A stretch of 64,000 bases of DNA, from positions 24,733,001 to 24,797,000 of the forward strand of contig CM049398.1 of the NCBI GenBank assembly GCA_026929865.2. Direction: 5' to 3'. The stretch's first letter is position 1. Every line of letters begins with the position of its first letter. Shown here in pieces: positions 17,001-28,700 of the stretch. Source of the stretch: Hyperoplus lanceolatus (taxonomy: Eukaryota > Chordata > Actinopteri > Uranoscopiformes > Ammodytidae). The position numbers and the translations under genes are program-made. Under the pieces are notes generated by a model, which was not told the origin of the DNA, searched no databases, and was given only the letters and a program-made list of their open reading frames with translations.

Positions 17001-20000
17001 AAGGCAAGAACACAGCTTTGATGTGTCAACATCTTGTAGTATGTAGCAGGGGTGTAGCATTTCCTTCAGCCACACTCACAGGGCAAATTACTTCTGGACG
17101 TTACTGGCTACAGAAAAGAGCTAAATTACAAGTGTGCTGAGCAGCAGAAGGGTCAAAATCAGAGTGTCAGAATATTAGATGCAGTATTCCCCTTGACTAA
17201 AGACGGTACAAATGCTACCAAAATTATCAGAGAGAGGTTAAACAAAAGTTGAAAGGGTGTGTGTTGGTCCCGAACAGGTCACTGCTTTAACTAGCTTGCA
17301 TTGTTCCCACCGTTGTTTCATTACCAGATCAGATGACTGGCTGCCCCCCATGTGATTCCCTCCTAATCTTAGAAATATCTCTGCATCTGAGCATGCTTCA
17401 GGTCCCAGCCAGCTCTCCCCTCTCGCGCCGCTCCTCTCCCCTCCACACTGCTGTTATGCTTGGCAGTCTTACTCAAACTAGATCAGGAGATATGACAGGG
17501 AAATAAGATGTTAAGCATCTGTTTTTTTTGGACGATGTGAAATCACCTTATAGTACAACATGGAAGTGGAGGGATTTATTTTCTTGACTCCAAGCTTTCT
17601 CATACAATTCTTTGTTTCATGCATTTGAATAAAATAGAACTGGAGAATAACAGTCCTGCGTTGTACCTGCAGAGGAACATAAGAAATATAACTCAACTCC
17701 TAGCAGGTGTATGTAATAGAGAGTGTGCCTCTGTTTGTTTTGAGTTTTTATGGTATGGTCCGCTGCTGTATGCTGTATACACACCTTGGAAATATGGTCT
17801 CTTCAGGGCTGTATATGTTGATATAGGTAGCTTTTTTATAACAGTCATGTGTACACATTGTGTACTCACTTTTTCATATAATAATAACTTTACATCCCAC
17901 AATAACATGGTGCAGTCTTTCTTTCAGCTGCTAAACTAATCTCAGTCAGGGAAGGTTGTCAGCCCTTTAGAGCTTTGTTAGCAGGAATATAAGAAGAAAG
18001 AGAAATCCCCTTGATGATCTGTGCTGCATGGATCAGAGGGGCAGAAGTTGGCTGCTTTCTCCTTTTGTTTCAGTGCTCTGACCCACTCAGGTCTACGTGG
18101 CACCAGCCCCCAGCCATGTGGTGCCCCACAGGCAGAGCTTTAGCCAGTGCTGGGCAAAGCAGGGACTAATCTTTCACTGGGCCCTTTCAGTGGCTGGGCC
18201 TACAGGGCTTTCTTACGGACCAGTTTTGGGGTTCAGTGTAGTTTTCTGGCCTCCCCTGGCTCACTCTAAGCTCCCGTAAGACAGACAAGATCCTGGTTTG
18301 CAACAGTGGGCTGCCAAGTGTTCTTTATTCCGCCTTTCCCATATTTATCACTCATCAGCCACCCCCTCTCTGTTTCTCACCCCCCCCCCCCACCACCACC
18401 ACTGTTCCCTGCCCTGTCCTGCATGAGAGCAAGGCCTTATATGGAGAGTTCAAAACAACAGCTGCAATAGCCTTAGCTGGTCCACCTCAGGCCAAGCCTG
18501 GCCCAAGGGTTCAATGTCAGGCGCACATGTGTTTGGCTGAAATCCACATCTCCTGCCCGACTCTGCGGTGCCATCACACAAACATCTCTGCCTCTAACCT
18601 CCCTTTTTATTTCTCACCAGTCTGCTTCCCCAAACCCAACCCCCGTATCAGACTCTTGTGCCCACATTCCAGCAGGACTGCATGCCCGGGCAGTGAAATG
18701 GGACACGGGCGAAGAGAGAAGAGAAGAGAGGAGGCCTGTTTGAAGCTGGCCTTCACTGTAATGATATATGAGCATCCCCCCACCCCCTGTCTATCCTCCT
18801 GGCTTTGGATTGCATTTTGGACAACAGGAGGGCAGCTGCTATGCAACTGATAATGAATGATCAATGTATGATGTCATTCCTGCAGGGTCTTTTCACTTAG
18901 TGTGATGTACAGTAATATCAGCTGTCATATAAATGTCAGTTTGTCATTGAGGTCACCAGTCTTTCAGCATCATTTGTTGGGATGTGATTGAAAAGAAATT
19001 AGGCTGAAAAAGCATTTGATAGAGTAGAATGGAATTATTTGTTTTTCACCCTTAAAAATTCTGTTTGGGTCCTGTTTTCACTTCTTGGGCTAAATTATTA
19101 TATGCATGCCCTTCTGCCTCAGTATTAACAAACAGCCGTTGCTCAAGTAGTTTTGATCTGCACCGTGGGACCCGGCAGGGTTGTCCTTTGAGCCCGCTCC
19201 TTTTTGCTATTGCAATCGAACCACTTGCGATTGCCATTCGCGGTAACAAACAGATTCAGGGGATATGGAGAGGAGGAATTGAACATAAGGTATCATTATA
19301 CACCGATGACTTACTTTTGTTTGTCGCCAAGCCAGCCACCTCTTTACCGGAGGCACTTTCTGTGTTCGAGGTCTTTAGTCAGTTTTCTGGCTATAAACTT
19401 AACTTGAGTAAGAGCGAACTCTTTCCGATTAATAAAGAAGCTCTTAAACTTGATTATACAGCTCTCCCACTCAAAGTGGTGACAGATCAGCTGAGTTACC
19501 TTGGGGTATGTTTTACCAGAAATTTTAAAAACCTATTTAAATCGAACTTCTTCAAATTATTGGATCAGGCGAAGCAAATATTATCGAAGTGGTCTCCTCT
19601 GGCTTTCTCTCTCATAGGTAGAATAAATTCAAATAAAATGACATTACTCCCAAAGTTCCTATATCTATTCCAATGTCTCCCCATCTTTCTCCCCAAATCC
19701 TTTTTTCAGGCCCTTGACTCTTTAATGATAAATTATATTTGGAATGGTAAACAGTGAACACCCTCGGTTACGGAAAGCTTTTCTTCAAAGACCCAAACAA
19801 ACAGGTGGAATGGCCCTCCCTAATTTCCAATACTATTACTGGGCTGCTAATATCCGTTCTTTAGTGTATTGGGTGCATTTTCACCTTGACGACTCAGCCC
19901 CAGTCTGGGTAACAATGGAGTCCAGCGTTATTAGCCCATTGTCTCCATCTGCCCTCTTAAGCGCCGCACTTCCACTGTCTTCGGCTATTCCCAAAAGTAG

Positions 20001-23000
20001 TCCCGTGATTAAGCACTCCCTTCGAATTTGGACCCAATTTAGGAAGAATTTTGGAATGCAGAATTTTTCACTTTTCAGCCCAATTGCAGCTAATCGTTTG
20101 TTTACTCCCTCGACGGTGGATGGTGCATTCAAGATCTGGCATAAAAAAGGCTTAAAATGCATCGGTGATTTATTTATTAATGATCTATTTGCTAGTTTTT
20201 CTCAATTGACAAAACATTTTGGTATCGAAAAGACTAATTTTTTCCGATTTCTGCCAATCAGGCATTTTACGCAGAAGTTAATTCCCCAATTCCCTTATAA
20301 ACCGCCAGCCAATCATGTCAATTTGTTTCTTTCTGTAAACCCCACATTAAAAGGCTCAATTTCTGTGTTTCTCAACCTTATTTCGAAGTTGCATAGCCCC
20401 TCTTTAGCAGCTATAAGAACCCTGTGGGAGCAGGATCTAGGTTCTGCCTTCACAGATCACATGTGGGATTCAGTCCTGGATCGGATACACTCTACCTCCA
20501 TGTGCGCCCGACATGCTCTTGTGAAATTTAAAGTAGTACATCGTATCCACATATCTAAAACTAAATTAGCTCGTATGTTCCCCGATGTAGACCCGACCTG
20601 TGATAGCTGTAAGAGCGCATTACATTTTTAAATTAAATTAAATTTTATTTCTTTATGTTTTTTGTTTCATGTTGGTTGTTTGTTTTCGTTTCTTGGAGTG
20701 TGTATTTCGTTTCTGCCATTTCTAATGTTTTGTATTATTTTGTGTACTGACTTCTTAGGGCAGGATTGTGTGTGGTTGGGTGTGAGGGTGGGATGTGGGT
20801 GGGGTGTGTTCGGGGTAAAAATGGGGAAAAAATGTTGTAACCCATTGTGCTGCAATTTCTTTGCAACTGACATTTAATAAAAAAACCTTTGAAAGAAAAG
20901 AAATTGAGGAGGAGACAAAACATGACTAACAGATTTAAACAAGTAGCTGAAGTCATAATTAAAATAAATACATGTGTGGTTAATTAATTTTATTGTTGAA
21001 TTGTTTTTTTAAATTTTTTTTTTAGTTTTTGATCATTTAAAAAATATAACTTAACCAGACTTGTATATTTCTACATTGCCAGTTGCTTTATAGAACAGAT
21101 CATCAGTATTTCATCAGAAAAAGTGTTAATCTGACTATATACCTTTTACAACTGAACAATATGCATTTTAGATATTTTGTCTATGTTTAAAAAGTCAGAT
21201 ATTTTTGTTGTTTTCATAATTTTAGATTTTGTTTGGTTCAGGTGAACAAATCCTCAACATTAGATCAGTCGCACAGTGGAAGAAAGCTGTGCTTTTTAAG
21301 TGCACTTTCAATTGTTGAACACAAAAAGAGTATTCATCTTACTTTCTCCATATACCTCTCCATAATCCTTGTCCCCTTCCTGAAGAGTTTCCTTTGCTTG
21401 CTGGCCTCTCAATCAACGGGACACTCACTGAGTCTGCTTGGAAAAGCAGTCACACAATAACGCAGCAATAAACTTGCAATAATACAACAGTGGGTGTCCC
21501 CTAGGTCCTTTATTATTCAAATGCCTGGCCTTTCTGGGTCTTGCAGCGGAAGGCCGCTCATTCATACTGAGAGAGTCAGGGAGATTATTGCCAGTGTAAA
21601 ATGGACTCTCTAAAGAGGCAGGCCATTGTTCTCCTCTGATCCCGCAAGCCAAGATCATTCTTTAATTCCAGACCCCCGGTAGTCCACATTCAAGCCCTCT
21701 TTTCACCAACTGCACATCTCCCTAAACCACCGACCCCACCTCTTACCCGGTGTATTTTTCCCCTTAATCCCATCAGGAATGTGGCTTCGGTTATGGAGAG
21801 GATACCCGGTGCGTGCCCTGCCGGAGCAGTCGCTTCAAAGAGGACCGGAGCCTGCAGAAGTGCAAGCCCTGCCTGGACTGTGGACTCATCAACCGCTTCC
21901 AGAAGGGCAACTGTTCCACCACCAGCAATGCAGTGTGTGGGGACTGTCTGCCGGGGTGAGAATATATCTATTTGTCACAATAATAGTCAGACAAGGAAGA
22001 GACACATGTTACAACATACCAATATTTTAATATATATAGCTTAGCTGCTCATATGTTCAGGACAGCTTTGAAGATAAACCATGTCATTTTGTGTCTTCAA
22101 CAGATATTACAGGAAGACAAAATTAAGTGGTTTCCAAGACATGGAGTGCATACCCTGTGGGGACCCTCCGCCTCCGTATGAGCCTCACTGTAAGCACCTT
22201 TCCTTTCTTTTACCTCCTCTAACAGTTGGCCAAACATCAATCGGACACTTGATTAAACGTTCCCATGAATTCTGTCTATTCATCCCCGCTCATAATAGGT
22301 GACGTTTTAAGATGAATCAACAGGGATACAATAGTCAAAAGGCAAACATCACCAGCCTCAGCACACTATTGAGCACCAAATGCTACTAGAACCCAAACGT
22401 GGGCTGCAGTGCCACAACAAAGCTTGTTCACACACAACATGCCAGCACAAGGTCCCTGAAGTAACCAGAACCACAGCCTTCAAAGGGTGGAGCGAGGCAC
22501 AAACGGCTATGCTATATTTGCAAATAAATGCTTGGATTTACAAGCTGAGCAGTTTAAAAGCTGCAATGGATACTATTAACACAGTATTATATTTGGCAAC
22601 ACTGGATTATATTAGCTTGGAACATGTCCCTCATTTTCAGCACTCAATTTGGATTAATAAGCAAACCTCCCTGAACAAAAGTTCCATTGACATTTCTAGA
22701 TACAACGTGTCTCCATGGACTTCAAAACAACTGTAGGCCTACTCTTCTAAATGGTTTAGTTATAGCATCGGAATAGACACGGCAGGGTTTAAAGCCACAA
22801 AATGTATTCCCTTTATGTAATGATCAATTATTCAAAAACGATTCTGGAGGTGTGTTACATTACTTTCACAATGCAGGGCTCACATTCCTGTAGGCTACAG
22901 ATCCAATTAACGTCTGTCTCCTGGCCATTAGAAGTATTCAAGTGCAACCTTATGATTTCAGGTTTCCACATAAAACCAACAGGCGAGTGAACTTATACCT

Positions 23001-25687
23001 TTAGTAATTGAGTGTGACTTCCTGATGGCAGAAGAGGCTGCAGCTGTTTCAGAGGAGACTTTTAGCAGCATGAGCATCAGAGCAGTCCCAGCCAGTTTTA
23101 GCACCCCTGTGTAAAATAAATGGGAGACTTCTGAAAGTAAAAAAATGTATTTGCCAACAAACCCCAAATGTAAAGAATCACAGCTTCATCAAACCGTCCA
23201 CTGTTTGTTTGATATCTGTTGTTGCAAGCATCAATATTGTTTGTCTAAAGAACGCCGGCCTTGGAACAACTGGCCTTCCTCTGTGCTCATTTGTCCATCT
23301 GTGCAGCTTCCAGTTTTGATAGTGGAGGAGGCCTGTGAAACAAAATGGCCATTGTGTTTGAGAACATAGCTGGTTTTTAGCTCCTACAGGGACTCTCAGC
23401 AGAGCATTTCCAAACGTTTGAAATTCTCGCTCCCTCCCTCCAGTGTTATCTTGAGGTAGGTGGTGAAATCTTAAAGGGCAGATCATTCTAATAGGCCACA
23501 CTGGCCTGGGGCAGCGGTGCAGCTGTGCAGGGGAGGCAGTCGCCGTCTGGGGTGGACTGTAAATCTTAAACCACCCCTCCTTTTCTTCTCCTCCTTTACC
23601 CCCAGTGGTTTCTTGGAGCCGAGTAAAAACGAGATTGTGCTTTATGGATCCCTTCAGCCTCTTTAATGCGTTTCATCTGTTGGGAGTTTTTCCGCTGTCA
23701 CTGTATAGCTCACAGAGCCGACCATGCACAGGCATGCAGACACATACATGCATGCACTCACACAAGTAGGAAGAATCCTCCTTGATCTTTGTAGTGTATC
23801 CCTGTATTGCTATTTGTGCTATTTCCAGCCAAATTTACACAAACATTTTATATTCCCTTGTTCATTATCAAGAAAAAAAGCTTTTATAATTAAATGTTTT
23901 TAAGAAATGGGACAAATTCTAGAGAGCAGCAGCAAATGTTATTTGCCAATTACCTTTTTTTACATGCTACTGTAAGGATTGTAGATACAACAGAGCTTGT
24001 GATTAGGACTAACCAAAGGAGACATGATCCAACAAACCCCTGTCCACCCTGATATCTTCACCGCTTTCTCTTGTAACATGAAGAAAAACATCATCTGGAC
24101 TTGCTCTTTTTCGGCTCACTGACTTCCACCGTTGTGTTAGTTCTCAATACAGATGGCACAAAATATACCAGGCTGGTAAAGAGTAAAGGGAAACATTGCT
24201 AACTACAATTTCCTGCCAGCAAACAAGACCCAATATATGTTGCAAATCAGTGTATCCTCACTGCTTACTCAATCACGTTATCATGCAATTATCACACCAC
24301 AGTCTCAGACCATAATGATGTTGGTGTTGCCACATCATAAGAAGTTATTATTTTAAATGCTTTACCACCTTGGGTGTTACTCTTTTGGATATTGTTATCA
24401 TTCCAGCAGATTTTTATTAGCTTTATTTTAAGAAAATTCAAAAGGCGACTTAAATACACAAGACATAAGCATGCAAAATTCAAAAGGAGCCTCTGTAAAG
24501 TGTTTTTGTGTTGTGAAAAAGTACAAGAAAGTAGAACAGAAGTTCTGGAACTAGTAAAAATGAAATGAGAGTTTCAGTTTTTGCAATCCAAAATACATAT
24601 TTAGAGTCAGAAATTTTTTTTCCCTCATTCCCTCTGAGAAATGCTTTTGGTAACCATTACAGATGCTTTAGATATTCCCTCCCTTTATTTGCTGCTAAAA
24701 TCCTGTCTCCTTATGCTAGTCTTTGTTAATACCTGCATATCTGCTACATTTGTATCTGTTTGTTGTCACGCTTAACAGACACGAACTTTGCTTATGCCTT
24801 CACAGTTTCTCATATGACAATTTAGACAAAGTGGTCAGTCCAATGAAGGGTTAAGCTATTATAAATTTCAAACAAGGAATTATTTTCTCTCCTCTGTTAT
24901 TTAGAGTTCTGGGTAGAACCGTGCTCAGCTCTCCCAAAGAACCTCTTAAAAGAGTTTGTGCAGACAAAAGGCAGAGATCCTCTTGAGGTGTAAAGAAGTG
25001 CTTCTTTTATTCGGAGTATGTGTCATTCCATAGCGTCAATAGGCAGTGAGTCTATGAAGCTGTGGTTTATTGGTCTGGTTTGTGTGGAGATAATATCAGC
25101 AGGTGAGGCCTCTTCAATGGACCAGTGTTGTTTATCTGTGTTTACTGCAGCTGCTGGGCCTCTGATAACAGGCTGCCTTTGTGTCGTGGCCCAGATGATG
25201 CTCACCTTGGATGAGTTGAATTTGACCTTGACCAAGAGCACCAAATGTAAACACGATGGTTAGATGTTACATGATACAAGTGTGACTATGAGTCTCAAGA
25301 CTGAATGTAAAACCTGGTGGCATAACAACTTGTCATCATGAATAATGTTTGTATAGCCCCCTCCCTTTTGATTAGGCCTACTAACATTATTATTATAAAT
25401 GTAATTTTATTTTATTTAGATTTTTAACTACAGTATGTATTTTAGGTTGCCTAATGACACATGGCTAGGGACTACAGCTGAAAATTAGCCATCAAGGCTA
25501 AAACTGCTCCTTTTATTACAGTTAATTAAATAGGACTGTCCACAAAACTACAAATAAACTAGGGTAAACTGAATGTTGATTTTTTAATAATACATTTTTG
25601 ACATAAGGTTCTTTTCAGCACTTATATCCAAATTACTCCTTTATTGTGCCCTCTGGGTCAGCCAAAGTCGTAAAGTGCTGCTTTGAG

Positions 25688-25760
<73 letters not shown>

Positions 25761-28700
25761 GGAATGTTAAAATACCCTTATCCCCTATCTGGCTGAATGA
25801 AAAAACTGCCCAAAGCTAAAGTAATGTTTACATTGCATAACAAAGCACTCTTGGATGTGAAAAGGTTGAAACCAGTTCCCTTTATGATTAATGTACTGAA
25901 AAACAAACAGCAGGGCTCACTGAAAAAGATAAACTCAAACAAAAGTAATTCATTATATTTGCCATATTCATCAACAATTTCTCACAATTTATTTTTTCCC
26001 CTACGTGTGTTGTTAACTGGTCTTTTTCATGTTTCACGGTTTCATACCAGAATACTTTTCATGTTTTCTCTGCAATAACCCACGCCCTTTCCATCACACA
26101 TACATTGATCGGGACAATTATATTTGATTACTGATAATGATCTGAGACAATTACGTTAAGCTCCATCCACTTAGCCTCAGAGAAATGTCACTCAATTTGA
26201 GAAGTCAGGCATGCTACTGTTTCTTCTCCAACTTGCTCTCTGCAAGCTGCAAACTAGAGAGCTGAGATTGTCATGGGGGACATGCAACTCACATGCTGAT
26301 GAACACTGCTCCCTCATATGTCAGTTATCACAACGGATGTCTGGAAAGTCACTCTTCCTTTGTTTACATTTTCTGTGTGATGAACAGCTGCAGACGAGCA
26401 GTAATGTGCTGCTGCAGATACTGCTGCTGTTCATAACCCAGTTCTCCAAGTAAATCCAAGCCGAATGATCTGTAAATATGGTGGTTTAGGCTCAACCTGT
26501 AGTCAGGAAAAAAGACTTGTCGCTCATCTGTCCAATCACAGATTTCTTAGTAACTTAGGATCCAGAAAGAGAAGTTGTTTTTATTTGAAAATACACGTCA
26601 TTAATAAGAGACTGTCGAGTAATTACACAGCAGTGATTTATCTCTGACACTGAGCGATGTCTGCCTGACTGGAATGTCAAGAATTTATTTGAGTTGCTTT
26701 TTTCCCTCAGAGTTTGTATCACTGGATTATTTGTTTTTTCGCTGATATTTTTTTATGAAACAGAAGCATGTTGTGTTTGTCAACTTAAACTTGAAAAGCA
26801 GGAAATTTTCTTGCGCTGTTAATAGATTGAAAGAAAGGTTAAAGATGCACTTATTAACATATCTATATTGACAATATAATAAAAGCTACTTACCCAGCAC
26901 CAAACAGCACAGACACAGTTAGCAACTAGCCAGTGAACATAGTGGAGCATTAAGCGAAAGAGGAGTTGTTGGAGACCAGAGGTCTTATATCTGTATCACA
27001 TATTGTGCTTTTTTCTTTAATGAGTGGTTGGAAAGATAATTAAAAGTGCCAATAGATCTGGCCTATGTTCCGATGTCTAGCGTTAATCCGTATGAAATGT
27101 TCTGTATTTGTGGGAACTTGTATAATGAACAGCATTCTTGAGGCCAAAAGTGTTTATCTGAGAATGTGTGTAGAGTCGACAGGGTGGGGCAGGAGGAGAA
27201 CTGTTTAACAGCAGCTTAATCATGAAATCAGTACATGTGCACACAACTCCCCATCAAACAATGACAAAAAGAAGTGTAAAAAAATTCCTGATGTCTGCCC
27301 AATCTGTTTTCTCTCGTAGTCACCTATACACTCATATCCAAGCCATTAAAAATAGCCTGACCAGCAAGGCTGCCTCTGTGTAATGAGCATGAGAGGGAGC
27401 CTGGGGCTGAGGGGAAAGAAATGTCTGTAAATCATCTTCTGCGGGGAACGAGACAGAGGGAGATGAAGAGAAAATCCACCACAGGCGTTTTCTCTTTGAA
27501 CTCCTTTTGCTTGTTTCATTAGACTTTCAGAGACGACTGGCTGAAGGCGAAAGAGGGATAATTTGTCTCATGTTACCCGATTCTGACTGGCTGAGGAGTG
27601 TCAGACATTATGAACAAACTCCCTCACGTCATGTGTTAACCCCTGTCTTTTCTCGTGAAAGCTATCCACAAGAGATAAATTGTTGAGTCAAACTCTCAAT
27701 TAAGGTTGTTTACTCTACGTACAATCTTACTCATCAACTCAAAAAATAATCTGAGTAGGCCTGGCCTGGTGTCATGTGGTCGATCAAAGAAGCGGTAAAC
27801 ATTTTACACCCTGCTGTTCAGCCATATTTCACATTTATCTCTCCTCGTTTCTTCTTTGCAGGCAGTGGGCGCGTAAACCTGGTGCCGCTGCCTGCTGTGG
27901 TGACCAGCCCGCGTGACATGGCGCTGGCAGCAGTCATCTGCAGTGCTCTGGCCACTGTACTGCTGGCCCTGCTCGTCCTGTGTGTCATCTACTGCAAGAG
28001 ACAGCTGCTGGAGAAGAAGCCCAGTGGTGAGTCACAACATCTGCACACACATCGTTCACATTGACTCTTTTTATTATGAGTTTCCAGGTCCACACACACA
28101 TTTATAATACAAACATTCTTCTCATTTAGCCATCTTTGAATTTACATTTGTAGCACACAACACAATATCAGAGACTCTGTAAACAATACAGGAGCGTGCA
28201 AGGACTCACTGGACATTAATACACACACACATTCAAATCAGGCCAAAAAAGAGGGGCATTGTAAAAAAAAAAGCTGGAGCTTAAGGCCCTCCTTTAAAAT
28301 AATTACTTCAATAGTGGAGCAGAGAGCTTAAGTTAGGTCACATTGTAATGACTTTTCATAAACCACTATAAGCATTTTCTATGGATGCAATGTGTTTAAA
28401 TAAGTCCTGGTTGCATGGTTCTAAGCAGTGAGCCCCAAACGTAGAACCCCGATCACCAGGTGCTGGCATTTCAATTCCCAGCTAATGAGTCTGCAGCAAA
28501 AATCTGCTCTTTGGTGAAGATAAAAAGAAAATGGGAAAGGCTCATACTTTATTGTGTATTCCAAAACATATTAAATGATCAGAAAGACCAAATAAGAAGA
28601 TGTGGATAAGTTATCCCAAATGTGTTCATGTCCCTTGTATTTTTGAGCTGGCAGTAGTGAGGAGGTTTTTGTAGGAAGCAAAATCCTTTTAATGCTTCAA

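Larger units (their letters stand above)
19001..20895 (+). mobile_element. L1/Tx1-type LINE remnant with target-site duplication
   Basis: The insertion is flanked by the 10-bp direct repeat AAAAGAAATT at 18991-19000 and 20896-20905. It starts inside the reverse transcriptase (KAFDRVEWNYLF) and runs to a 3' UTR ending AATAAAAAAACCTTTGAAAG. It is 5'-truncated, and its coding frame is broken near 19065 and 19750. Confidence 0.88.
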
